DNA from: Opitutales bacterium
Lineage (GTDB): Bacteria > Verrucomicrobiota > Verrucomicrobiia > Opitutales > Oceanipulchritudinaceae
Direction: 5' to 3'
Length of the DNA: 55,510 nucleotides
NCBI GenBank assembly: GCA_020831585.1
Contig: JAFIGE010000011.1
Span: forward strand, 1-55,510
Under the pieces are notes generated by a model. That model saw only the letters and a list, made by a program, of their open reading frames with translations, was not told the DNA's origin and did not search any database. Below, piece after piece: positions 25,777 through 34,562 of the stretch (positions are counted from its first letter, which is position 1; each line of letters starts with the position of its first letter). The translations under genes and the position numbers were made by a program.

Positions 25777-28083
25777 ATGAAATCCACACCAAGACCTTCT
25801 CCAGTGTTGCACGAACGTTTCCGTGTCTCGCCAGCGACTCTGTTCTTCGACCGTTTCATGACGGGTCTGATTATGGTGGGCGGGGTTTCCATCATCGTCG
25901 CGGTGTTTTTCATCTTTGTCTTCATCGCTTTCAAAATCATGCCGCTCTTTCGCGCGGCGGAGGTGAGCGAGGCGCAGACTTTTGTCGTCCCGGACAAAGG
26001 GATTCTTTCGTTCGGCGTCGATGAATCGCGCCAGATGCTCTATGTGCTCACGGAGGCGGGCGACCTTTACTTTTTACCCTTGGCGGAGGAGGGCGGGGAA
26101 GTGCCCGCCTTCACGGTCGATGCCGGGCTCGCGGGAGACTTTGAACTCCACTCTTTCTACCACGACTTGCAGCGTGACCGCTTTGTTCTGACGTCCAACG
26201 ATGGGCGTGTGCAGGTGAAGGAAATTCGCTTCACGCAGGACTTTTCCGGAGGCACGGCCAATCCCGTGGTCCGGCCATCGATCAATCTTTTGCCGGAGGT
26301 TCGGCTTGGCACAGAAAATCGCCCGGCTTTCGGGGCCGTCTACTCCGCGGGCGACCGGCAGCGCCTCGTGGCCGCATTGCAGGAGACGGGCGATGGCCGC
26401 ACAACGGTGCGCGCGGCCATCCTCACGCAGCGTCGCACGCCCTTTGGCCCCGGGCCCTTGCAGATCGGGGCGCAAGCGGATTTGCTCGATCTCCTCTCGG
26501 GGGAGCCCAAGCAAATCCTCGCCTTGGGAACGGGAGACGGACTGGTCGTCGCCTACACCGATGGGCGCATTGAATTCTTCAGCATCAATGCGCAGGCTGA
26601 GACCCGGCGCGTGCAGGGATTTGATCCCTTTGCCGAACGCACCGGGGCCAGCTTTTCCCGGATGGAGTTCATTCTGGGCGACCAGACGATCGTCTTTTTT
26701 GATGAAACAGGCTACCACGTCGCCTGGAATCTGGCCTTTATTCCCGAGGAGGCCCGGCGTCTCTTCATCCCGAGCAAAACCTTTGATGATTTGCCCGGTC
26801 CCTTGGAGAGTTTTGCCCCGAGCCGCCGCAACAAGACATTTCTTGTCACCAGTGGCAACTTTGCCCGGCTTTCGCTCCTCACGACCATGGCCACGCGCTG
26901 GCAGGCCAACCTAGATTTTGATATCCACCAGGCCATCATTGCTCCGCGATACGACGCTCTCATCTTCCTCGACACCCGCAGCCGCCTTCACATCAAGGAG
27001 ATGGTCGATGACCACCCCATCGCCGGTTTTACGGCTTTTTTCGCCCGTATCCAATATGAAGGCCGCCCGGGTCGCATCTGGGACTGGCAGTCGGACGGCG
27101 GGGCGGATTTTGAGCGAAAGCTTTCCATGGTGCCGCTGATGATTGGGACGCTCAAGGGCACCGTCTATGCGATGTTTATTGCCGTCCCCATTGCCTTGCT
27201 CTCAGCCGTCTACGTTTCGCAATTTCTCCGGCCCAGTTTGAAGCGTGTGGTCAAACCCACGATGGAGATCATGGCCTCGCTGCCCTCAGTCATTCTCGGC
27301 TTTTTCGCGGGTATGTGGCTATCGCCCATTATCAGCAATGCCGTGCCCTCTGTTATGCTCGCCGTCATCGGGATTTTTGTCGGGGCGCTCATCACGGGCC
27401 TGGTCTGGACGCGCCTGCCCAAGCATATTCGCCTGCGGGTGCCCACCGGGTGGGAGTTTTTCTTCGTCCTCGGCCCGGCTCTTTTTGTGGCGTTTCTCGG
27501 CTGGCAGTTTGGGCAAGTCGTGGAGAACTGGCTCTTTGTGCAATACGACGAGTCCCTCGGGCGCGACGTCGGCTCCTTCCGCATGTGGGTGGTGCAAGTG
27601 CTCGGATGGGATTTTGAGACACGCAACGCGCTCGTTGTTGGCTTTGCCATGGGCTTCGCTGTGATCCCTATTATCTTCACCATTTCCGAGGATTCCATGA
27701 GCAACGTGCCCAATGCCTTTCGCTCGGGTTCGCTGGCCCTCGGTGCGAGCCGTTGGCAAACAGCCATGCGCATCGTGATCCCCACCGCTGCCGCCGGTAT
27801 CTTCTCTGCCCTCATGATTGGATTCGGACGCGCTATCGGTGAGACCATGATCATGGTTATGGCGACCGGCAATGCCGTTGTGCAGGACTTTAATCCCTTC
27901 ACGGGCATGCGCACGCTCTCCGCCAATATCGCGGTGGAGATTTCCGAGGCGGAACAGAACGGCACGCTCTACCGGACGCTCTTCCTCTGCGCCTTCATCC
28001 TCTTTGTCTTCACGTTCACGCTGAACACCTTTGCCGAACTTCTCCGCCAGTGGCTGCGCAAGCGCTACCGCGCGGTCGAGTGA
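25777..28083 (+). CDS. pstC: Phosphate ABC transporter permease PstC, long form
   Basis: The 768-residue protein has one N-terminal membrane helix (about 27-57), a soluble region of about 390 residues, then the permease domain from about residue 450 (LMIGTLKGTVYAMFIAVPIA). The cytoplasmic coupling loop reads SMSNVPNAFRSGSLALGAS. The soluble region has recurrent strand pairs (MLYVLTEAGDLYFL, FVLTSNDGRVQVKE, LVVAYTDGRIEFFS, LIFLDTRSRLHIKE), suggesting a beta-propeller. Similar long PstC proteins exist in other phyla; E. coli PstC lacks this domain. Topology places the domain in the periplasm. Confidence 0.9.
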   Translation: MKSTPRPSPVLHERFRVSPATLFFDRFMTGLIMVGGVSIIVAVFFIFVFIAFKIMPLFRAAEVSEAQTFVVPDKGILSFGVDESRQMLYVLTEAGDLYFLPLAEEGGEVPAFTVDAGLAGDFELHSFYHDLQRDRFVLTSNDGRVQVKEIRFTQDFSGGTANPVVRPSINLLPEVRLGTENRPAFGAVYSAGDRQRLVAALQETGDGRTTVRAAILTQRRTPFGPGPLQIGAQADLLDLLSGEPKQILALGTGDGLVVAYTDGRIEFFSINAQAETRRVQGFDPFAERTGASFSRMEFILGDQTIVFFDETGYHVAWNLAFIPEEARRLFIPSKTFDDLPGPLESFAPSRRNKTFLVTSGNFARLSLLTTMATRWQANLDFDIHQAIIAPRYDALIFLDTRSRLHIKEMVDDHPIAGFTAFFARIQYEGRPGRIWDWQSDGGADFERKLSMVPLMIGTLKGTVYAMFIAVPIALLSAVYVSQFLRPSLKRVVKPTMEIMASLPSVILGFFAGMWLSPIISNAVPSVMLAVIGIFVGALITGLVWTRLPKHIRLRVPTGWEFFFVLGPALFVAFLGWQFGQVVENWLFVQYDESLGRDVGSFRMWVVQVLGWDFETRNALVVGFAMGFAVIPIIFTISEDSMSNVPNAFRSGSLALGASRWQTAMRIVIPTAAAGIFSALMIGFGRAIGETMIMVMATGNAVVQDFNPFTGMRTLSANIAVEISEAEQNGTLYRTLFLCAFILFVFTFTLNTFAELLRQWLRKRYRAVE

Positions 28084-28121
28084 GCCCTGCGAATGCTGAG
28101 AAACCGCGGAATCCCGTATCC

Positions 28122-29843
28122 ATGAGTTCAACACAACCTTTCGAGAAAAATGTCCGCCCGGCCGGTGAGGTCTGGGTGTGGATCACCGGTGTGGGTCTCG
28201 CCATCGGTCTCTTCATGATCTGCTTCCTCCTCGCGGTCATCGCGTGGAACGGGCTCAACTTCTTTTGGCCCAAACCGCTTGCCGAGATCAGCCTCACCGA
28301 GGATGGCCGTTCCGATTTCCGCGGTGAACGCACCGTGCCCGGGGTCATCATTCAGCGACGCACCCTGACGGCGGAAAACCTCAGCCCCTCCGATGCCGAC
28401 CTCCTCGACCTCGCCCGCGATAACCGCGATTTCATGCGCGAGATGATGATCTTCACGGGTAACCGGGATCTCTTTGCGACGAATAATTTCGCTTTCCTCA
28501 ACATGGGGGAAATCACTTCCGTGGAGTTTCCCCGCGAACTCATCCGCATTGAGCGGACAGAGTGGGGGGATGCCATTGGACGCCCCCTCGAACTGCGGTT
28601 TGCCGATGGTCGGGTCCTGGGTGCGGATGATCCGGCTTTTGTCTCGACGTTGCGGGACCAGGTGGACGAAGTCCGCGACCGGCGGCGCGAAATCATTCGC
28701 ATTGAGCGCCGGCAAATGGGGCGCATCAACGCCCTCATTAACCGCGAGGAACTGGAAATCCGTTACCTCCGCAGCCTGGCGGAGCCGTCCGATGCACAGA
28801 GACGGGAACTGGAAGATCGGCTTGTCCGTGTGGCCGAACTGCGCGAAGAACTGGGTCCCCTGACGGCGGCCAGCCGGATCCTGCGCGACCAGCAAAACCA
28901 GGTGCGCCTGGCCTTCGAAGTGGTCGGCGGGCACACGCAGGTTCAGCCCCTCGGCGACATCATCAACTTCTACTTTCCAAACAAGATGTCGCTCTTTCAG
29001 CGGATCGGCTGGTTCTTCTGGAAGGTCTGGGAGTTTCTCAGCGAGTATCCGCGCGAGGCCAATACGGAGGGCGGGATCTTCCCCGCGCTCTTCGGCACCT
29101 TTGTCATGACCGTGCTCATGAGCCTGGCGGTGACGCCGTTCGGCGTGCTCGCCGCGGTCTATCTGCGCGAATACGCCAAGCAGGGTCCGCTCGTGAGCGC
29201 CGTGCGCATTTCCATCAACAACCTCGCCGGTGTGCCCGCGATTGTTTTCGGGGTTTTCGGTCTCGGCTTTTTCATCCACGAGGTCGGGGCGGTCATCGAC
29301 CAGGTTTTCTATCCCCGCATGGTCGCGATCAATACGCCCGTGTTTGGCACGGGCGGCATTCTCTGGGCATCGTTGACGCTCGCGCTGATGACGGTGCCGG
29401 TGGTCATTGTCGCCACCGAGGAGGCCCTGGCAGCCGTCTCGCGGGGCGTCCGCGAAGGTTCCCTTGCCTGCGGGGCTTCCAAGTGGCAGACCATTCAACG
29501 CCTCGTCCTTCCGGCGGCCAGCCCCGGGATTCTCACCGGCCTCATTCTCGCGATGGCGCGGGGTGCGGGCGAGGTCGCCCCCCTGCTCCTCGTCGGCGTT
29601 ATGGCGCTTGCGCCGAGTTTGCCCATCGATAGCATGTTCCCCTTTGTTCACCTCGATAGAAAGTTCATGCACCTGGGCTTCCACATCTACATTGTGGCCC
29701 TCCATTCACCGGACACCGAGGCGACGAAGCCGCTCGTCTTTGCTTCCACCCTCGTTCTCATTCTTATGGTCATCGTTCTGAATCTCGCGGCCATTCTCAT
29801 TCGCAACCATCTTCGCCGGAAACTCGAATCGGCTGCCTTCTAA
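28122..29843 (+). CDS. pstA: Phosphate ABC transporter permease PstA, long form
   Basis: The start at 28122 gives 573 residues. A first helix (about 17-48, VWITGVGLAIGLFMICFLLA) is followed by a soluble insert of about 270 residues. The insert contains a strongly charged coiled coil (about 185-260, REIIRIERRQMGRINALI and similar). The permease domain runs from about 320 (FGTFVMTVLMSLAVTPFGVLA), with the coupling loop GVREGSLACGASKWQTI. PstA pairs with PstC. Both permeases have enlarged extracytoplasmic parts, so they may interact there. It starts 38 nt after the pstC stop. Confidence 0.9.
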   Translation: MSSTQPFEKNVRPAGEVWVWITGVGLAIGLFMICFLLAVIAWNGLNFFWPKPLAEISLTEDGRSDFRGERTVPGVIIQRRTLTAENLSPSDADLLDLARDNRDFMREMMIFTGNRDLFATNNFAFLNMGEITSVEFPRELIRIERTEWGDAIGRPLELRFADGRVLGADDPAFVSTLRDQVDEVRDRRREIIRIERRQMGRINALINREELEIRYLRSLAEPSDAQRRELEDRLVRVAELREELGPLTAASRILRDQQNQVRLAFEVVGGHTQVQPLGDIINFYFPNKMSLFQRIGWFFWKVWEFLSEYPREANTEGGIFPALFGTFVMTVLMSLAVTPFGVLAAVYLREYAKQGPLVSAVRISINNLAGVPAIVFGVFGLGFFIHEVGAVIDQVFYPRMVAINTPVFGTGGILWASLTLALMTVPVVIVATEEALAAVSRGVREGSLACGASKWQTIQRLVLPAASPGILTGLILAMARGAGEVAPLLLVGVMALAPSLPIDSMFPFVHLDRKFMHLGFHIYIVALHSPDTEATKPLVFASTLVLILMVIVLNLAAILIRNHLRRKLESAAF

Positions 29844-29855
29844 TTCCACTTAAAA

Positions 29856-30677
29856 ATGAGCCATAGCTTCCAAACCAAGGTTCAGGCGCGTTCCGCCGCC
29901 GAGAAAGAACCCTCCACGCAACCGGATTTTATCCAGGTGCGGGATTTCAACTTCTACTACGACGGGCATAAGCAGGTTCTCTTTGACCTGAACCTCGACA
30001 TCCCCAAGCAAAAGGTGACGGCCTTCATCGGGCCTTCGGGTTGCGGCAAGTCCACCCTCCTGCGCAACATCAACCGCATGAACGACCTGATCGACGGGAT
30101 CCGCCATGAGGGCGATATCACCATCGACGGGCACAGCATATTTGATCCGCTCCTCGAAGTCATCTCCCTTCGCAAGCGCATCGGCATGGTCTTTCAGAAG
30201 TCCAATCCCTTCCCCAAGTCGATCTACGAGAATATCGTCTACAGCCTGCGGGTAGCCGGGCGCAACCGGAAGGCCGAACTGGATGAAGTCGTGGAACGCA
30301 GCCTGCGCGGCGCGGCCCTGTGGGAGGAGGTGAAGGACCGCTTGCAAGAGAGCGCCTTCGGGCTTTCCGGGGGCCAGATGCAGCGCCTCTGTATCGCCCG
30401 GGCCATCGCCAACCGCCCCGAGATCCTCCTCATGGACGAGCCCTGCTCGGCCCTCGATCCCATCGCCACCGGTAAGGTGGAGAACCTCATCCATGAGCTG
30501 AAGAAGGAGTTCACCATCGTGATTGTGACCCACAACATGCAGCAGGCCGCGCGGGTCTCCGACCGGACCGCCTTCTTCTACCTCGGTAAACTCATCGAGT
30601 ATGATGAAACCGAAAAAATCTTCATGAATCCCGGCAATCCCCAAACTGAAGCCTACGTTTCCGGTCGTTTCGGCTAA
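29856..30677 (+). CDS. pstB: Phosphate ABC transporter ATP-binding protein PstB
   Basis: This 273-residue ATPase has Walker [10 protein letters not shown] (59-67), the PstB-typical NINRMNDLI after it, Q-loop [11 protein letters not shown], signature [14 protein letters not shown], Walker [14 protein letters not shown] and the switch [13 protein letters not shown]. It powers PstCA-mediated phosphate import at the inner membrane. The start is 12 nt after pstA. The first 20 residues are a variable extension. Confidence 0.96.
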   Translation: MSHSFQTKVQARSAAEKEPSTQPDFIQVRDFNFYYDGHKQVLFDLNLDIPKQKVTAFIGPSGCGKSTLLRNINRMNDLIDGIRHEGDITIDGHSIFDPLLEVISLRKRIGMVFQKSNPFPKSIYENIVYSLRVAGRNRKAELDEVVERSLRGAALWEEVKDRLQESAFGLSGGQMQRLCIARAIANRPEILLMDEPCSALDPIATGKVENLIHELKKEFTIVIVTHNMQQAARVSDRTAFFYLGKLIEYDETEKIFMNPGNPQTEAYVSGRFG

Positions 30678-30732
30678 CCTTCCTCCTCTTCATCTGAATC
30701 CTACCCTTTCCAATTATTTCCACATTCCCTCC

Positions 30733-31407
30733 ATGAACCGCTTCTACCTCAAAGAGCTCGACGAGCTGCGCAACCACTTCCTCCTTATGGCCGAGAACAG
30801 CATTCAGGCTGTTACCGATGCCATAGAAGCCCTGCGCGATTGCGATGTGGGCAAGGCCCAGTCGGTTCGTGAAAAGGACGATATTATCGACCAATTGGAG
30901 GTCGATATCGACGCTGAGGCCAGCCGCTACCTCACCTTGCGCGCGCCGGTGGCCAGTGATGTCCGCCTCATCACGGTTGCTCTGAAAACCAGCCACGACC
31001 TCGAACGAATCGGCGACGAAGCCTCCAGTATCGCCAAGCGCACCCTTCGTCTCGCGGAAAACGCGTCTGTTCTCGATCTTGGCTCGATCCTGCGCATGGC
31101 CGATTTGGCCGTAGCCAATATTCGGGAAGCCATCGACAGCCTTCTGGATGGAGATGCCGAGCGCGCCACCGGTGTGCCCCGTAAGGATAAGGAAATCGAC
31201 ATCCTCAACCGCGAAAACTACGAGCGCTTCCTTGGCAAGATCACCGCCAATCCGGAACTCGCTTCGGCCTACATGGAACTTGTTTTTGTATCCAAATCCC
31301 TCGAACGCATTGGTGACCACGCCGCCAACATTGCTCAGGAAATTGTCTTTCTCCTAACGGGACGGGACATCCGCCACACGGAAGTGGTGAAACGCTCACT
31401 CCTCTGA
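30733..31407 (+). CDS. phoU: Phosphate-signalling complex protein PhoU
   Basis: The protein has 224 residues and the two three-helix PhoU repeats. Metal-binding helices are visible: TSHDLERIGDEASSIAK in the first repeat and SKSLERIGDHAANIAQE in the second. Both carry the E/DxxxD pattern that binds metal clusters. PhoU links the Pst transporter to the sensor kinase and keeps the regulon off when phosphate is ample. It lies 55 nt after pstB. Confidence 0.94.
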   Translation: MNRFYLKELDELRNHFLLMAENSIQAVTDAIEALRDCDVGKAQSVREKDDIIDQLEVDIDAEASRYLTLRAPVASDVRLITVALKTSHDLERIGDEASSIAKRTLRLAENASVLDLGSILRMADLAVANIREAIDSLLDGDAERATGVPRKDKEIDILNRENYERFLGKITANPELASAYMELVFVSKSLERIGDHAANIAQEIVFLLTGRDIRHTEVVKRSLL

Positions 31408-31439
31408 GGCCACCCGACCGCACCCTCTTCCGAGGCTTT

Positions 31440-32147
31440 ATGACACCCCCTCCCGCCGGCACCCCAAAGCGCATTTTAGTTGTGGACGATGAGTCCGATG
31501 TGACGGAGTTGCTCTCCTTCAAGCTGCGTCGGGAGGGTTACGTGGTCGAGGCGATCGAAAATCCCCTCGAGATCATGGGCAAGGCGCGGGAGTTCAATCC
31601 GGACCTTTTCATTTTGGATATCATGATGCCGGAGCTGGATGGCCTCAAGGTCTGCCGGATGATCCGGGCGGACCGCTGGCTGAAAGCCGTCCCCGCGATT
31701 TTTCTTTCCGCCAAGGGCCAAATCGAAGATCGCATCAAGGGGCTCGAATTGGGGGCGGATGATTACATCGCCAAACCTTTCGAGATCAAGGAGCTGCTTC
31801 TCCGGGTCTCTTCCATTTTCAAGCGTATGCAACAGGAAGCCCCGGTTGAACAGGATCAGATTGAGGTCAGTGGTGTTGTTCTCGACGCGTCCCGTTACAC
31901 AGTGGCGGTTGAAGGACGGCCCATCGAACTCACCGCGACGGAATTCAAGCTTCTGCGCCTGCTCATGGAGCGGAAAAACCGGGTGCAGAGCCGCGAAAAC
32001 CTCCTCGTCAATGTCTGGAACTACGAGACGAACACCGAGACCCGCACGATCGACACGCATATCCGCCGCTTGCGCGAAAAACTGGGGGACAAGGCCGTCC
32101 TCATTGAGACCGTGCGGGGTGTGGGCTATCGCATGAACGAGAGCTGA
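31440..32147 (+). CDS. phoB: PhoB-type response regulator (OmpR family)
   Basis: The 235-residue protein has a receiver domain (acidic pocket DDES at 16-19, phosphoacceptor D60 in LFILDIMMPELDG, K112 in KPFEIKELL) and a winged-helix DNA-binding domain (LTATEFKLLRLLMERKN, then VWNYETNTETRTIDTHIRRL). Sequence and location identify it as PhoB, the activator that binds Pho boxes. The usual phoR sensor gene is not next to it: the following genes are on the other strand and unrelated. It starts 32 nt after phoU. Confidence 0.88.
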   Translation: MTPPPAGTPKRILVVDDESDVTELLSFKLRREGYVVEAIENPLEIMGKAREFNPDLFILDIMMPELDGLKVCRMIRADRWLKAVPAIFLSAKGQIEDRIKGLELGADDYIAKPFEIKELLLRVSSIFKRMQQEAPVEQDQIEVSGVVLDASRYTVAVEGRPIELTATEFKLLRLLMERKNRVQSRENLLVNVWNYETNTETRTIDTHIRRLREKLGDKAVLIETVRGVGYRMNES

Positions 32148-32222
32148 GGCCGCTGGCGGCGCACGGGGCGACCGGGTAACCGGGTAACCTTGATCCTCTG
32201 ATTCGCGCTGCCCGTGATCAAA

Positions 32223-32795
32223 TCACGGTGCCAGCGTTGTTGCGACGATGATGTCGAGCGCGCGGAGCCGGTCTTCCGCACTGAGCCATTCATCCGGTGG
32301 CAGGTGAATGAAACCGGCTGGGATGGTCTTCGGCAGACGGTTGATATGGCCGAGAAAGGCATACGAAAGGGCGTTGCACAGATAGTCCCCGGCGTCCTCG
32401 GAAACATCCGCCGGCAGATTTGCGCGGGTGAGGGCGGCGACAAGCTCGTCCACGGGCAAGGTGGATGATCGGCGCGTCGGACCCTCCTCGGCGAGCACGG
32501 GAAAGGGGGGCGGTTGACCGTCGCCATCCGGGCCGGAGGCGGCGTTGCGGGCGAAGCGTTCCGGTTGGATGGTTCTACGGTTGGCGGCAAGACCGAAGGC
32601 GAGAATCGCACCCGTGTCGGGTGTGAGGGCCTCGAAAAAGGCAGGGACCGTGTCCTTCCAAGAAACCGGGAGACACACGGTGCGCAGCGACCATCCGGGC
32701 GGCAACGGGGGCTGGGCCGCTTCCACAAGTTCTTGCGAAGGGTTGCACGCGTGATCTCCCCACGCGCGAAATCCGGTTAAGAGAAGAACGGGCAT
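32223..32795 (-). CDS. pcp: Pyroglutamyl-peptidase I family protein (C15)
   Basis: The 190-residue protein has the cysteine-protease triad of family C15: E79 in PERFARN, C140 in AGDYLCNALSY and H164 in GFIHLP. LLTGFRAWGDHACNPSQ at the start is the conserved first strand and loop. The enzyme removes N-terminal pyroglutamate from peptides in the cytoplasm. It is somewhat shorter than typical Pcp proteins (about 205-215 residues). It lies 7 nt after menD and is the last gene of the metG-men operon; the link to menaquinone genes is probably only transcriptional. Confidence 0.88.
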   Translation of the reverse strand: MPVLLLTGFRAWGDHACNPSQELVEAAQPPLPPGWSLRTVCLPVSWKDTVPAFFEALTPDTGAILAFGLAANRRTIQPERFARNAASGPDGDGQPPPFPVLAEEGPTRRSSTLPVDELVAALTRANLPADVSEDAGDYLCNALSYAFLGHINRLPKTIPAGFIHLPPDEWLSAEDRLRALDIIVATTLAP

Positions 32796-32802
32796 TGAGT
32801 GG

Positions 32803-34557
32803 CTATTCGGAGAATGTTTTTTCTAACCGGTCAGCCGCTGTGGCGAGGAGGCTTTTGCGGGTAGCAGCGGAGGTTTTGCGGCAGGTGGTCCACTCCCAGA
32901 GGTGCACGCCTCCTCGTGGAAAATCGGCAAGGGCTTGGGTGATCTGCGGCGCGGCTTTGAACGGGCGGTGGGGAATGCCGAGGGAGGCGGCAAAGGTCTC
33001 GAACACAATGTCCTGGGGGGTGGCAAAAAACTCTTCGAAGGGCGGGTCCCATTTGGCGATGGGAAGGTGCTCGAAGATGCCCCCGCCCGCGTTGTTGATC
33101 ACGAGGGCAACAACGGTGCCGGCGATTTGGTTGCGATTGAGCCAGCCACCAAGGTCGTGCGCGGCGGCGAGATCGCCCATGATGAGGAGAATCCGCTGAC
33201 CCCCGGCGGCGAGGCCGAGAGCCGTGGAGATCATGCCGTCGATGCCGTTTGCCCCTCGATTGAAATAGATCGTGCGCGCAGCTCCTCCGGCGGGCCAAAA
33301 CCATTCCGCGTCGCGCACGGGGAGGCTGCTGGCGATGAGGATGTCCACGTCAGCAGGGAGGGTTTGGCCGGCAAGGTGGTAGAGGAGGCTTTCGCATTCG
33401 GCGGGTGCTTCCGCGAAGGCGGTGTCAAGAGCTTGGCGGGCAGAGGATGCGGCGAGCCTCCAGGCTTCCGTGTAGGCGGGGTCGGGAGAGGGCGGCGTCC
33501 AGCCCGGGGCGATTTCCTCGAAGCGGATGCGCAGGTGCGTCGCTTGCCCGAGGGTGGCATCGCGGAAGTCATCCGAGGGGCTGAAGATGTAGCGCGGCAC
33601 GGGTTGCTGGCCGAGCCATTGGCGGAGTACCTTGCTTGTGGGGAGTTCGCCCAGAATGCCGATCCAGTCCGGTCGCAGGGCTTCTGCCGCTTGCGGGGAG
33701 CGCAGGATGGCATCGTAATGGGCCACGCGCAGGGTGTCCGCGGGTGCGTCTCCATGACGGGCGGGGTGCAGAAAATCCACGAGCACGGGAATGCCGGTGC
33801 GGGCGGACCAATCCCATACCCCTGCGCGGGGGGTGTCTGAATCCGGGCTGGCGTCGGGGCCGGCGATGAGGAGCCCGTTGCCGTGGGGTGTCGGAAGAGA
33901 TTCCGGGAGTGTCCGGGTCTTCGGTCGGGGTGCCGGCGATACCGGGGGCAGAAGGCGCGCGGGCGGCGTGGCCAGCTCAAGGGCCGTTCCTTCTTCGGGG
34001 CCGAGGGGTTCGCGGAAGGGACAATTGACGTGTGCAGGCCCGGCGACGGGGCGCTGGCAGCGTTCCCAAGCGAGGGAGAGCAGGCTGGTCCAGGCACGCA
34101 GAACGGTGTCGGTATTTTCCGGCAGGGGAGCCTCCGCGAAAAAACGCGGGGTGTCGCCGAAGATTTTTAATTGATCGATGGTCTGCCCGGCGCGGCAATG
34201 GCGAAGCTCCGGGGGGCGGTCGGCGGAGAGGACGAGGAGCGGCGCCTGGCTCTCCCGCGCTTCGATGAGGGCGGGGAGGTAGTGCGCGAGAGCCGTACCC
34301 GATGTGCACACGAGAGCCACCGGGCGGTGGTTTTGCTTGGCGAGGCCGAGGGCAAAAAAAGCGGCGGCGCGCTCGTCGAGAATGGCGTGGCACCGGATGC
34401 CGGGGTGACGGGCGAGCGCAAAGGTGAGGGGGGTGGAGCGGGAGCCGGGGGAAATGACGGCTGCCCGCAAGCCGAGGCGATAAAGGGCTTCCACGCCGAG
34501 CGCACCCCAGGCGCTGGAGATGTTGGAGAGTTGCTCGGGAAAGAAGCGGGGTTCCAT
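32803..34557 (-). CDS. menD: 2-succinyl-5-enolpyruvyl-6-hydroxy-3-cyclohexene-1-carboxylate synthase
   Basis: This 584-residue ThDP enzyme joins isochorismate and 2-oxoglutarate in menaquinone synthesis. Visible motifs are ISPGSRSTPL, E62 in ILDERAAAFFALG (the residue that activates ThDP), CTSGTALAHYLPALIEA, LVLSADRPPELR with GQTIDQ, and the ThDP-Mg site GDLAAAHDLGGW through VINNAGGGIFEHLP. Length fits MenD. It starts 5 nt after the isochorismate synthase gene ends, so the two consecutive pathway steps are co-expressed. Confidence 0.94.
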   Translation of the reverse strand: MEPRFFPEQLSNISSAWGALGVEALYRLGLRAAVISPGSRSTPLTFALARHPGIRCHAILDERAAAFFALGLAKQNHRPVALVCTSGTALAHYLPALIEARESQAPLLVLSADRPPELRHCRAGQTIDQLKIFGDTPRFFAEAPLPENTDTVLRAWTSLLSLAWERCQRPVAGPAHVNCPFREPLGPEEGTALELATPPARLLPPVSPAPRPKTRTLPESLPTPHGNGLLIAGPDASPDSDTPRAGVWDWSARTGIPVLVDFLHPARHGDAPADTLRVAHYDAILRSPQAAEALRPDWIGILGELPTSKVLRQWLGQQPVPRYIFSPSDDFRDATLGQATHLRIRFEEIAPGWTPPSPDPAYTEAWRLAASSARQALDTAFAEAPAECESLLYHLAGQTLPADVDILIASSLPVRDAEWFWPAGGAARTIYFNRGANGIDGMISTALGLAAGGQRILLIMGDLAAAHDLGGWLNRNQIAGTVVALVINNAGGGIFEHLPIAKWDPPFEEFFATPQDIVFETFAASLGIPHRPFKAAPQITQALADFPRGGVHLWEWTTCRKTSAATRKSLLATAADRLEKTFSE

Positions 34558-34562
34558 GTGCG

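Noticed and set aside
28128-29705. 525-codon minus-strand open frame antisense to pstA
   Set aside because: PstA motifs are certain on the plus strand; the antisense product is His/Glu/Arg-rich without structure.
32175-32190. Short tandem repeat ACCGGGTA x2 between phoB and pcp
   Set aside because: Two units only; no sign of a larger array or function.
32212-32228. Inverted repeat CCGTGAT/ATCACGG at the pcp stop codon
   Set aside because: Seven-bp stem with a 3-nt loop but no T run; not enough to call a terminator.
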